Shown here: in pieces, positions 21,877-30,618 of the stretch | How positions within the stretch are numbered: position 1 is the stretch's first letter | Layout: the number at the start of each line of letters is the position of its first letter | NCBI GenBank assembly: GCA_051649605.1 | Contig: JBOFHK010000010.1 | Location: 1 to 64,000 of the forward strand | DNA from: Brevinema_A sp051649605 | Lineage (GTDB): Bacteria; Spirochaetota; Brevinematia; Brevinematales; Brevinemataceae | Length of the DNA stretch: 64,000 nt | Reading direction: 5' to 3' | Translations under genes and position numbers: made by a program | The notes under the pieces: model-generated | The model's database searches: none | The model's input: only the letters and a program-made list of their open reading frames with translations | What the model was told of the DNA's origin: nothing

Positions 21877-23196
21877 TTAAGTTAGACGAACTTTAAGTAC
21901 AGAGTTAAAGCTATCATATACTTCGATTGATAAAATATGCCCTCTCAAATCAATAGGAGATTCCACCGTACAAACAATATTATTATGGGTTCTTCCTAAA
22001 TATTGTTTACACCCTGTTTCCGCAAAAATTTTATCGCTATACTTAGATTCCCGATCAAATAAAGCCGTCGTCATTGTACCAACTTGCTCAGCCAAAAGCT
22101 CTGCCATAATAACACGATGAGTTTGTACCAAAATATCTAAACGGCGTAGTTTATCTTCTTCTGGAACCTGAAGATCGAAGTTCTCGGCTGGAGTATTAGG
22201 ACGTGTATTATAACGATACATAAACGCCTCATTATAACGAAGAAGACGAAGTACCGCTAAGGTATCTTCAAACTCCTGCTCACTTTCCGAAGGAAATCCT
22301 ACAATAATATCGGTAGATAAGATAATTCCTGGTCGAATTTTTCTAATATTTCGGATTTTTTCGATATATTGATCAATCGTATATCCACGTCTCATTTCTT
22401 TAAGAATCCTAGAATTACCAGACTGGTAAGGAAGATGGAGAAAGGGTTGAATATTATCATAAGTATTCATTAATTCTATAGTTTCATAGAGAAATTCTCT
22501 AGGATGAGAGGTCAAAAAATTCAACCGTTCGACGCCTGATTGGCGAGCAACCGCTTCGAGTAATTCAGGAAATCGTTTCTCTCCATCTTTATAAGTATCA
22601 ATCGTCTGTCCCAATAAGCAAATCTCTTTAACGCCCTCGTCAACCAAAGATTTAGCATTATCAATAATTTCTTGAAAATCTCTATTTTGCTCCAATCCTC
22701 GAACCTTGGGAACAATACAATAACTACAATGCTTATTACAACCATGAGAAATAGGAAGAAATGCTTTAAACGGGTATTCTTTAGAAGCGGTTGCTGGCAT
22801 AAAAGAATACGCTGCCCCAAAACCTAAGTGCTTAACTTCTAGATCGTCAATATAATCAAAAAAATGTTCTTTATTATAGGTACCCCATAAAATAGCAACA
22901 ATATCAGAAAATTTCTTTTTTACTTCGAGTCCAATATTTTCGCTCATACAACCCATCAAGACAACTTTTAAATCACCGTCTAATCGCTCTTTATTTACCG
23001 TACGATAATAGCCCAAACGTCCGATCACATGGTGTTCTGCAGTGAGACGTACGGAACAAGTATTGATAACGATAACATCCGCCTCTTCTGGTCTTTCTGC
23101 TATTTGATGTCCTCGTTGTATTGATTGTGCTACTAATGAATCCGCCTCAGCAAGATTCATTTGGCAACCATATGTTTCAAAGAAAAGCTTTGCCAT
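21877..23196 (-). CDS. miaB: tRNA-2-methylthio-N6-dimethylallyladenosine synthase MiaB
   Basis: A 439-residue radical SAM methylthiotransferase. The N-terminal UPF0004 domain has cysteines in YGCQMN, NTCSVR and MGCMSE; the radical SAM motif is HGCNKHCSYCIVP near residue 153; a C-terminal TRAM domain ends the protein. It adds the methylthio group to i6A37 of tRNAs. The window holds a second family member, the MtaB-like gene at 55780. Spacing to the flanking genes is about 20 bases, consistent with an operon. Confidence 0.95.
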   Translation of the reverse strand: MAKLFFETYGCQMNLAEADSLVAQSIQRGHQIAERPEEADVIVINTCSVRLTAEHHVIGRLGYYRTVNKERLDGDLKVVLMGCMSENIGLEVKKKFSDIVAILWGTYNKEHFFDYIDDLEVKHLGFGAAYSFMPATASKEYPFKAFLPISHGCNKHCSYCIVPKVRGLEQNRDFQEIIDNAKSLVDEGVKEICLLGQTIDTYKDGEKRFPELLEAVARQSGVERLNFLTSHPREFLYETIELMNTYDNIQPFLHLPYQSGNSRILKEMRRGYTIDQYIEKIRNIRKIRPGIILSTDIIVGFPSESEQEFEDTLAVLRLLRYNEAFMYRYNTRPNTPAENFDLQVPEEDKLRRLDILVQTHRVIMAELLAEQVGTMTTALFDRESKYSDKIFAETGCKQYLGRTHNNIVCTVESPIDLRGHILSIEVYDSFNSVLKVRLT

Positions 23197-23216
23197 ATTC
23201 TGTAGATCCTTATATT

Positions 23217-24335
23217 TTACTGGGTGAGGATTCGATCCCCTTTCATAATAATACGATTGTCTTTTGTAATGCCTGCTACAGGCCCCATCACCGTAACTTT
23301 ATCGCCATTGTTTAGTTCATAAAATCCATCCACTTCAACAAGAGCCATCCCTTCAACTTGTCCTTGTCCCACAAAATTAATTAGAAGATCAAAGGTTGTT
23401 GTTTTTCTCCCTTGATGATAGATATTAGCAACTGTTCCATTCCAACGAAGCATAATCCCTTCATAAACCGCAGGAGCTACTGCTATTTCGGCGTATTTGG
23501 GAATATAATCGATATTATCTACGCTTGATTCCACAATAAAACCTTCTAAAATACCAACCCTTTCTTTGACGGCAAGACTAGCATTGGATGCAAGCAATTC
23601 ATTAACCAAAATCCTTGCTTTATTGGGGTGTTGATCGGAAATTGCTTGTTTTAATTCTTCAAATTTATGAACAATAACTTTTTCGTCTAATACAATACGA
23701 AAATTTTCACGAGCATCAACAATAGAATTGATACCTTTAATACTAACATTCGGGGCTATAGTTTGCCGATTACGAATATTAAGATTGAGTACAAAATTAC
23801 GGAGAGAAGGATAAAACACATTTAGTAGTAAAATCACGAATAAAATCGAAAACACAACTCTATATTTTTGAAAACCACTAGATATTTTTGGTGAAAAAAT
23901 ACCCGTATTAGGAAGGGTCAACTGGATCATTGGAATTAATGAGATATTTTTGGCATGATCAGGGTCTTTAAGATTTTTAATCTTATCTAATGTTTGACTG
24001 AGCAAAATATCGGAGCGTAACTCTTGAGCGTCTAAAATTTTTTCTATCGCCTGCTGTACATTTGATTCTTTGAGGTATGTTAGAGCCAACAAATTGGTAA
24101 GTTCAGGATCTCCCGAGGCATAAGACAGTGCTTCTTCTAAATAAGAACGAGCTTCTCGATGTTTATCCTCAAGGAACAAACAACAAACTAACACTTTTAC
24201 AGTAATCGTATCATCGTGTTTATGGTTGAGGATTTCTAAGCAAATATCTGCTGCTGCTCGATAATTACCTTTTTTAAAGAGTAACAACGCTTTTTTATGC
24301 TGTCCTCGAGCAAAACCTTTATTGATAATTTTCAT
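23217..24335 (-). CDS. TPR-containing single-span membrane protein
   Basis: A 372-residue protein. Residues 10-115 are tetratricopeptide-like helices (KKALLLFKKGNYRAAADICLEIL, then ARSYLEEALSYASGDPELTNLLA). A membrane segment (YRVVFSILFVILLLNVFY) lies near residue 160, and the C-terminal 200 residues are extracytoplasmic with beta-rich ALVEVDGFYELNNGDKVTVMGP, an OB-like end. It leads the miaB-tldD operon. Family not recognised; a role in envelope assembly is inference. Confidence 0.7.
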   Translation of the reverse strand: MKIINKGFARGQHKKALLLFKKGNYRAAADICLEILNHKHDDTITVKVLVCCLFLEDKHREARSYLEEALSYASGDPELTNLLALTYLKESNVQQAIEKILDAQELRSDILLSQTLDKIKNLKDPDHAKNISLIPMIQLTLPNTGIFSPKISSGFQKYRVVFSILFVILLLNVFYPSLRNFVLNLNIRNRQTIAPNVSIKGINSIVDARENFRIVLDEKVIVHKFEELKQAISDQHPNKARILVNELLASNASLAVKERVGILEGFIVESSVDNIDYIPKYAEIAVAPAVYEGIMLRWNGTVANIYHQGRKTTTFDLLINFVGQGQVEGMALVEVDGFYELNNGDKVTVMGPVAGITKDNRIIMKGDRILTQ

Positions 24336-24356
24336 GTGATCTCCACTTAGATTCTT

Positions 24357-24385
24357 ATTATAACATATTTGATTAATAAATTCAA
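24357..24385 (-). promoter_or_regulatory. Promoter of the TPR-miaB-tldD operon
   Basis: On the minus strand TTGAAT (24385-24380), 17-base spacer and TATAAT (24362-24357) with extended TG. It is back to back with the promoter at 24400. Confidence 0.65.
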
Positions 24386-24399
24386 ACTATTCACCATGT

Positions 24400-24428
24400 T
24401 TGACAACATGAAAAAATTAAGTTATCAT
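24400..24428 (+). promoter_or_regulatory. Promoter of the Bat-like pair
   Basis: TTGACA at 24400-24405, a 17-base spacer and TATCAT at 24423-24428. Confidence 0.65.
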
Positions 24429-24464
24429 ATAGGTATATAATTTATTTTGATGTTTGGAGAGTCT

Positions 24465-25385
24465 ATGATACAAATTATTCTACTGTCATTTTTTATACCA
24501 CAGATCTTTTACACTCAAGACCTAAAACTTACCGCTCCTACCAATCAAGAAATCCAGTACCAAGCCAATCTATCCAATATCAAAATTGGGAAATCTTTTT
24601 CTGTAAGCTACCAGATACCCAATTCTATTATGCAGATTATTAATATTGATTCTAATATAACCGCATTAGGAGATACCGATATTGCTGTTATTAGGATCTC
24701 CAATAGACAAATAGATTTGGATGTTACTTCCTACTCACTGATAGAATATCCAATGCCCTCCTTACTCATCACCGCTTTAGATACCAATGGCAACACTAAT
24801 CTCTTTTATACGCCCAGTTTTACTATTCCAATTAGTAATGCTATCGTTACCAATACCAATCTAACCCTTGCTGATATTGAGCCTATTTATTTTATTTGGA
24901 ATCATCTTTGGACATTAATTATTCTTATCGTCCTTTTAATTTTGATAGGGATCTATTTTATTCCAAAATTTCACCGCCATAAGGAAGAAATAATAATCGA
25001 AGAATTGATTGACCCTTTTGAGCGTATCAGAAAAAAATTAAATATCTTAAAAGTGCAAAGTGTTAATCTTTCCGAAGAAACCTACAAAGATTTTTTTGTA
25101 GAGCTATCAGAAACAATCCGAGAATTTCTTTCTGATACGATTGTTCCTCTCGCTCTAGAATTACCCACGCGAGATATTATTACCGCGATGAAACAAACAA
25201 AGCTCCAAAACGAACTCCAAGAAATTATTAGCTCTCTTCTCAAAAACACAGATCGTGCCAAATACGCCAAACAAATTTTTGCCCAAGAACGTATCAACGA
25301 AGTAGTCAACGATAGTTTTCAATTAACAAAACTTATTCAACAAAAATATAATCTGGAGAAAGCACATGAACTTCGAAAGCCCTAA
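24465..25385 (+). CDS. BatD/DUF4381-like membrane protein
   Basis: A 306-residue protein with a signal peptide, an exposed beta-rich domain (about residues 20-140), one membrane segment (LWTLIILIVLLILIGIYF, near 150) and a cytoplasmic helical tail with YKDFFVELSETIREFLSD and ELPTRDIITAMK. The tail matches the region following the membrane span in BatD/DUF4381 proteins, which accompany MoxR and VWA proteins. Start at 24465 rests on GGAGAG. Its end overlaps the next VWA gene by 20 bases, so the two are coupled. The cognate moxR is at 12908. Confidence 0.75.
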   Translation: MIQIILLSFFIPQIFYTQDLKLTAPTNQEIQYQANLSNIKIGKSFSVSYQIPNSIMQIINIDSNITALGDTDIAVIRISNRQIDLDVTSYSLIEYPMPSLLITALDTNGNTNLFYTPSFTIPISNAIVTNTNLTLADIEPIYFIWNHLWTLIILIVLLILIGIYFIPKFHRHKEEIIIEELIDPFERIRKKLNILKVQSVNLSEETYKDFFVELSETIREFLSDTIVPLALELPTRDIITAMKQTKLQNELQEIISSLLKNTDRAKYAKQIFAQERINEVVNDSFQLTKLIQQKYNLEKAHELRKP

Positions 25386-26421
25386 TTATCTTTGGTTGTT
25401 ATTAGTCATTCCTATTTATATACTTTGTAGATACACACGTTTAGGAAAAGGTATTTGGCAAACAACTCCTTTTCCTTTTCCATGGCTTTCTCTTATCCAC
25501 AATCAACAAAAAGACTATTTTGCCATTATAAGTATCTTCCTTAAAGATATGTTGCTATTAGTTTTGGTTGCAGTTTTAATTATTGCCTTAGCACGTCCTC
25601 GAGGCGGTTCTACTGTTGTTAATCAAAACAATCTCGGTGTTGATATTATTTTAACATTGGATTTATCACATAGTATGACTTATATTGACGAGCCTCCATC
25701 CAATGTCAGACAAAGTAGTTTTTTCGGAATATCAACCTTAATTGATACCAATGGAGATTTAAAAAAACAAACAAGACTCGAGATCGCCAAACGTGTCATT
25801 AAAAATTATATTGATAAGCAAGATTTTAATAGAATTGGGCTTGTTAATTTTGTTAGTTTCGCCCTAACCAAAGCCCCTCTCAGTACCGATAAAGAACTTC
25901 TCAAAACGATCATTGATGAGATTGATTACCTCGAGGATGGAACAACCGCTATTGGCTCAGGCATTTTAACGTCCCTTAATAGGCTCAAAGACTCCAAAGC
26001 AAAAAGTAAGGTTATTATTCTACTCACTGATGGAATTAACAACTCTGGGATCGTCGAGCCTATTACTGCAGCAAATGTCGCCCGAGAATTAGGGATCAAA
26101 ATTTATACCATAGGACTAGGGAGCATCGATGGGTCATGGCGTCCTTTAGAAAATGGAGCCTACGCCTATAATCAAGGTCAAGAGTTTGATCCAGATACCC
26201 TTCAAGAGATTGCTGATATTACTGGGGGTAAATATTTTGAGGCATCCAGTGAAACTGCCCTTCAAGATGTTTATAACGAAATTGATAGTTTAGAAAAAAG
26301 TGAAATTGAAGTAAAAAAACGCGTCTTATACGAAGAAAAATTTCGCCCTTGGCTCATTGCCGCAATGGTTTTATGGAGTTTATGGCTAATTCTTAATGTT
26401 CTTATCGTAAAAATCCCTTAA
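25366..26421 (+). CDS. BatA-like von Willebrand factor A membrane protein
   Basis: A 351-residue aerotolerance-type VWA protein. N-terminal membrane segments flank residues 7-22 and 55-76, the VWA domain spans about 90-290, and a last membrane segment lies near 330. The MIDAS site is complete: DLSHS, a Thr in EDGTTAIGSG, and ITDGINN-type LLTDG. The loop LGSIDGSWRPLENG is long. Such proteins work with MoxR ATPases in envelope integrity or protein assembly. It is translationally coupled to the BatD-like gene and ends at a good terminator. Confidence 0.9.
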   Translation: MNFESPNYLWLLLVIPIYILCRYTRLGKGIWQTTPFPFPWLSLIHNQQKDYFAIISIFLKDMLLLVLVAVLIIALARPRGGSTVVNQNNLGVDIILTLDLSHSMTYIDEPPSNVRQSSFFGISTLIDTNGDLKKQTRLEIAKRVIKNYIDKQDFNRIGLVNFVSFALTKAPLSTDKELLKTIIDEIDYLEDGTTAIGSGILTSLNRLKDSKAKSKVIILLTDGINNSGIVEPITAANVARELGIKIYTIGLGSIDGSWRPLENGAYAYNQGQEFDPDTLQEIADITGGKYFEASSETALQDVYNEIDSLEKSEIEVKKRVLYEEKFRPWLIAAMVLWSLWLILNVLIVKIP

Positions 26422-26447
26422 AAAATAAAAAAATCTATATCTATATC

Positions 26448-26482
26448 AAAAACTGGAGATTCGTATGAGTCTCCAGTTTTTT
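26448..26482. terminator. Bidirectional intrinsic terminator
   Basis: AAAAACTGGAGA at 26448-26459 pairs with TCTCCAGTTTTT from 26470 around a 10-base loop. It lies between the convergent VWA and acyl-CoA synthetase genes. Confidence 0.9.
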
Positions 26483-26516
26483 AATTACCAAAATTTTTTA
26501 TATTTCTATGATTTTT

Positions 26517-28244
26517 TCATTTGGATAAAAGATGTCTATAATTACTACCTTTATATTCAAAACGTTTGATTTTTCGTGTAGAATTTTTATGAAGCTCATC
26601 TTTTTGAATAGCAAAAGCGCGGATTTTTTGATAGGTTTGTAGATTATTATTAACCGAACGAATATGGGTATTAATTAATTCCTTAATTTCACTACTATCT
26701 GGATCTATGTTTTCCTGTTCCATTTTTATTACATCCAATACAATCAAAGCACATGGGATTTCACTCAAATTACCATCTGATTCGGTAACTCCGATTACAA
26801 TAGACTCAAGAATGTGAGGATGGTTATTGATTTGTTCTTCGATTTCTTCGGGATAGACATTTTTCCCCCCGCCAGTAACAATAATATTTTTATAACGTCC
26901 TGTAATATAGAGATACTCCTTACCTTTTTTTGATAAGATATAGCCCATATCACCTGTTTTTAGCCAGCCATCCTCTGTCATTACTGCAGCAGTTGCCTCA
27001 GGATTGTTGTAGTAACCTTGCATGACATTTTCTCCGAACACACAGATTTCACCAATCCCATCAAGACCAGGATCAAGAATTTTCCAAGAGACTTTCGGAA
27101 TCACATTCCCTACTGATTTATTATCAATAAATCCAATCGGATCTCCCACAGAAATCACAGGGGAAGCTTCAGTCAATCCGTACCCATTAGATAAATTAAA
27201 TCCTAGTATCGCATAGCCTTTAGCTGTCTGAAGTGCTAATGGAGCAGCTCCAGAGATCATAAATTTTACAGTATGGAGACCTGCCTTTTTGCGTAAAAAT
27301 GCAAATAATTTTTTTCCAATATGATGTCCACCAGTTAGAAAGTAGCCTAATTCCGATATTTTAAGTAGAAGTTGAATAATTTGCTTGAGAGGTACTTTTA
27401 AAGTAGAAAGATTTCGATGAATACCTTCTAAAATTTTGGCATATAGAGTAGGAATCCCAATCATAATCGTTACTTCTGTCGTTTTAACAGCATCAATTAA
27501 ACGATTAGGTTTGATTGAATCAGCATAAGTAATCCCTGCACCAACAGCTAACATGGTGAGTTCGACCGAAAACTGAAAAGTATGGTGTAAAGGAAGAACA
27601 CTTAAGGCTATATCTTGTTCGTTAAGGCATGCTGCCTGCCAAAGATTATTTGCTTGTTGCATGAAGTTGCTATTACTGAGCATCACTGCTTTTGGAGATC
27701 CCGTCGTCCCAGAAGTATAGATCAACGAAGCTAAATCTGAACGTTTTAGCTCTTGTTTTTGCAGAGATTTTTTAGCTTTATATCGAAAAATTGTAGGGAA
27801 AGTGGTAATATTAGTAGTATGGTCGATTGAGGGATGACTGTCAAAAATAATCCACTCCTTAATCAGTACCATAATCTCAGGATCTTCTTTAAGTTTGTCA
27901 TAAACCCCTAAAGAAACACCCATCATTTCGACTCCAGAACTTTTAATAAGATTTCTTACCTCTTCTATGGAAAGCATCATATCAAAGGGAACAGCTATAA
28001 TTCCATTATATACAATCCCAAAATACATCATCATCCATTCAGGACGGTTTTCGGACATCAGGGCAATTTTATCGCCTTTATTCATTCCTTTTTCTTGTTG
28101 TAGATAACAAGCAATAGATTGTATATTGTCGTATAGAATTTTATAACTTGTAGATATATAACGTTCACCATCAAACATACGACTGTAGATATTATTATTC
28201 CTATATTCAAAAGAATCCACTAAATGTTGAAAATTCAAATACAT
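26517..28244 (-). CDS. AMP-forming long-chain acyl-CoA synthetase
   Basis: A 575-residue member of the AMP-binding superfamily. The P-loop motif LIYTSGTTGSPKAVMLSN lies near residue 170, then LPLHHTFQFS, the GYGLTEASPVI motif near 360 and GWLKTGDMGYI near 425, with ITGRYKNIIVTGGGKNVYPEEIE. It activates fatty acids with ATP and CoA for phospholipid or lipoprotein acylation, the usual need of spirochaetes that depend on host fatty acids. It is monocistronic and ends at the shared terminator. Confidence 0.9.
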   Translation of the reverse strand: MYLNFQHLVDSFEYRNNNIYSRMFDGERYISTSYKILYDNIQSIACYLQQEKGMNKGDKIALMSENRPEWMMMYFGIVYNGIIAVPFDMMLSIEEVRNLIKSSGVEMMGVSLGVYDKLKEDPEIMVLIKEWIIFDSHPSIDHTTNITTFPTIFRYKAKKSLQKQELKRSDLASLIYTSGTTGSPKAVMLSNSNFMQQANNLWQAACLNEQDIALSVLPLHHTFQFSVELTMLAVGAGITYADSIKPNRLIDAVKTTEVTIMIGIPTLYAKILEGIHRNLSTLKVPLKQIIQLLLKISELGYFLTGGHHIGKKLFAFLRKKAGLHTVKFMISGAAPLALQTAKGYAILGFNLSNGYGLTEASPVISVGDPIGFIDNKSVGNVIPKVSWKILDPGLDGIGEICVFGENVMQGYYNNPEATAAVMTEDGWLKTGDMGYILSKKGKEYLYITGRYKNIIVTGGGKNVYPEEIEEQINNHPHILESIVIGVTESDGNLSEIPCALIVLDVIKMEQENIDPDSSEIKELINTHIRSVNNNLQTYQKIRAFAIQKDELHKNSTRKIKRFEYKGSNYRHLLSK

Positions 28245-28276
28245 AGATCTCTCCTTAACTATTAGCTAGTATTTAT

Positions 28277-28305
28277 AGTATACCATAGTTCCGCTAAAAT
28301 CTCAA
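28277..28305 (-). promoter_or_regulatory. Promoter of the acyl-CoA synthetase gene
   Basis: On the minus strand TTGAGA (28305-28300), 17-base spacer and TATACT (28282-28277) with extended TGG. Confidence 0.6.
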
Positions 28306-28323
28306 TAAGTCTCTCTATTTGAT

Positions 28324-28689
28324 CTAATCACTCTGTTTAGGGGTAAATGTTACTTGTATGGACGGATCTTTATTAATTTCGTTGGAATACAAAAAAGGAC
28401 CATAGCGTATTAATAACGATGATTCTAAACTGTAAAGATACCATTTTATCGGCGGAAACTCAATGCTTGATGTATAGACACCACAAGCAGTAGTTTGAGA
28501 AAATACATAGTTATGGATTATTTGATCAGAATAGCTAATTTTTGTTCCCATAGGGTCAAAAATTACTTCCTGAGGGCACCAAGTAGTATGCTTTACAGAT
28601 CTGAGCCACTCTCTTTCGATATTATTAATAGAATCTTCCGCAGCAGAACAGGCAGTAAATATAATCGTAAGCATCAGTATCTTTTTCAT
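28324..28689 (-). CDS. Small putative lipoprotein
   Basis: A 121-residue predicted lipoprotein: MKKILMLTIIFTACS with Cys14 in lipobox FTA-C. The mature part contains two further cysteines (TTWCPQEV and TTACGVYTS), which could form a disulfide, and a beta-rich ending IQVTFTPKQ. No family is recognised. It lies upstream of the acyl-CoA synthetase gene on the same strand, but the promoter found between them suggests separate transcription. Confidence 0.6.
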   Translation of the reverse strand: MKKILMLTIIFTACSAAEDSINNIEREWLRSVKHTTWCPQEVIFDPMGTKISYSDQIIHNYVFSQTTACGVYTSSIEFPPIKWYLYSLESSLLIRYGPFLYSNEINKDPSIQVTFTPKQSD

Positions 28690-28778
28690 TGAGCCTCCAA
28701 GTAATCTTTATCAAAAGATACTAAAGAATCTATCATAAATCAAAATACGGTCATAGCACATCAAGACCAATACTTTGA

Positions 28779-28807
28779 TTGACAATCTCTTTATTCTTTA
28801 GTACAAT
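28779..28807 (+). promoter_or_regulatory. Promoter of the MATE exporter
   Basis: TTGACA at 28779-28784, 17-base spacer, TACAAT at 28802-28807. Confidence 0.7.
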
Positions 28808-28839
28808 ATATCATATATTTATATAAGATGAAGGATTTT

Positions 28840-30201
28840 ATGCCAAATTACAAAGCATTAACAAAAAGAATTACTCCTCTTGTACTTGGAATCGGTATTC
28901 CAGCGAGCTTAAGGTCTTTATCTCAATACATCCAACAGATTATTGACACCATGTATATTGGACAATACAATAGCGAGAGTCTTCTTGCGATTTCTTCTGT
29001 TATTATTCCTTTTTGGATGTTTGAATCTATTTGGATAGGGATTACAGCATCAACCACTGTCATGATTGCCCAACGAATTGGGGCAAAACAAAATCTCTCC
29101 GCAACTAAAACTGCTCAGATGACTTTTATTTTGGGAGCGATTCTTTCTCTATGCTATTTTATTTTTTGGCAGAATATGAGTGGACAAGTTGCACAATTCA
29201 TGAATCTCAGTGGTACACCTGCTAGCTATGCCGTTAGCTATATCAAAACAGTATCATTTTTATATTTGTTTCGCTTTGTGGGGATCGGAGCACCTGGTTC
29301 TATCTTGGAAGCTCTTGGAAACACCAAAATGGTTATGTGGGCTACACTTGCTCAAAGCATTACTAATATTCTACTCGATCCTTTATTAATTTGGGGTTGG
29401 GGATCTATTCCGGAATTAGGAATAAAAGGTGCTGCTATTGCTACTGTCTGTGCTGAGGCTGTTGCTTTTTTAATCCTCAGTAGCTATTTTTGGAAACATA
29501 ATTATTTGAAATTAAAACATACCTCTATTTTTCCTTTACAATTTAATGGGTTCGAACGTTTCAAACTAGGAATACCAATTACTGTAGAAGTTATGATTTG
29601 GAGTCTATCTACTTCTACCATTATTTCGATGATGAATTTCGTTTACCCTCTCGGTGGTGCAATTTTTAATGTAGGATTTTTACTCAGTGATATGTGTTAC
29701 CGTCTTCTATATGGATTTGATATTGCCAATATGTCCCTTATGGGGCGATCCTTCGGGGCAAAACGCCGTGATCGAATGATCGCAACCCTCAGAGCCGTAA
29801 CCAAAACAAAATGGATTACAGGGATAGGAATTTTAATTACAGTATATATTTTCCGTTATGGTATTGTACGGTTATTTTCAAATGATACGATTATTATCCA
29901 GACGACTTTAGACAATTTTACCTGGATTTTAGCAATTGCTTTAGTAACCTTATCCGTCGGTATTAATATGAGCACTCTCAATAGCATGGGATATGCCCGA
30001 TATTGCCTTTACGTTAGTATGTTTGCCATCCCTCTTCGGGTATTATTATCTTATTGGGTATTATATCATACTAATATTGGCATTATAGGAATTTGGGCGG
30101 CAACTATTGTAGAAGAAGTCCTAAGAATCTATCTCACCTATATTATCAGAAACCGTATGCTAGAAAAATATTGGAATATATGGAAAAGTAGCCATCCGTG
30201 A
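28840..30201 (+). CDS. MATE-family multidrug/cation efflux transporter
   Basis: A 453-residue protein with about 12 membrane segments in two MatE halves. Typical features are GIPASLRSLSQYIQQIIDTMYIG near the N-terminus, ISSVIIPFWMFESIWIGI, the glycine-rich end of helix 3, and LEALGNTKMVMWATLAQSITNILLDPLLIWG. Such pumps export drugs or cationic metabolites by Na+ or H+ antiport. An ATG at 28828 is possible, but AAGGA precedes ATG at 28840 at the right distance. It is monocistronic. Confidence 0.9.
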   Translation: MPNYKALTKRITPLVLGIGIPASLRSLSQYIQQIIDTMYIGQYNSESLLAISSVIIPFWMFESIWIGITASTTVMIAQRIGAKQNLSATKTAQMTFILGAILSLCYFIFWQNMSGQVAQFMNLSGTPASYAVSYIKTVSFLYLFRFVGIGAPGSILEALGNTKMVMWATLAQSITNILLDPLLIWGWGSIPELGIKGAAIATVCAEAVAFLILSSYFWKHNYLKLKHTSIFPLQFNGFERFKLGIPITVEVMIWSLSTSTIISMMNFVYPLGGAIFNVGFLLSDMCYRLLYGFDIANMSLMGRSFGAKRRDRMIATLRAVTKTKWITGIGILITVYIFRYGIVRLFSNDTIIIQTTLDNFTWILAIALVTLSVGINMSTLNSMGYARYCLYVSMFAIPLRVLLSYWVLYHTNIGIIGIWAATIVEEVLRIYLTYIIRNRMLEKYWNIWKSSHP

Positions 30202-30291
30202 TTAAAATCTTCAATAGTAATTACTATATTCTCACTCATCTAGAGAGTTTTAATCTATTTTTACTAAATTTATCTCCAAGCTACCAACTAT

Positions 30292-30332
30292 TAATTAAAA
30301 AAGCTCCCTTATTTAGGGAGCTTTTTTAATTA
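30292..30332 (-). terminator. Terminator of the PTS and amino-sugar operon
   Basis: TAATTAAAAAAGCTCCC (30292-30308) pairs fully with 30316-30332 around TTATTTA. The ptsH stop codon lies inside the stem. Confidence 0.9.
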
Positions 30333-30593
30333 GTCTTTTAGATTGGCAAAAAATTGGATGAGATCGGTACCAATTTTTTCTTCATCACCGCCGTTGATAT
30401 ATACGGTAAGAGTATCTCCCTTTTTAACACCAAGAGACATAACCTGTAACAAAGAATTTGCTTTAATTTTTTTGTCTCCCTTTTCCAATTCAACGGTAAC
30501 ACCTTCTAGGGATTTGACAAGTTTAACCAATTCATTCCCTGGTCGGGTATGAAGACCTGTGTCATTTGAAATAGTAATATTTACTGTATGCAT
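30330..30593 (-). CDS. ptsH: Phosphocarrier protein HPr (copy 2, with enzyme I)
   Basis: An 87-residue HPr. The active His is in GLHTRPGNE near residue 15, with Thr instead of the usual Ala after it, and IKANSLLQVMSLGVKKGD holds the regulatory Ser46 region. It accepts phosphate from enzyme I and passes it to EIIA. It lies 25 bases after ptsI as the last gene of the nagB-nagBA-ptsI-ptsH operon, so it is the sugar-PTS HPr, unlike the copy at 17361. Confidence 0.95.
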   Translation of the reverse strand: MHTVNITISNDTGLHTRPGNELVKLVKSLEGVTVELEKGDKKIKANSLLQVMSLGVKKGDTLTVYINGGDEEKIGTDLIQFFANLKD

Positions 30594-30618
30594 AAATTAC
30601 TCCTTATATATAATAGCA

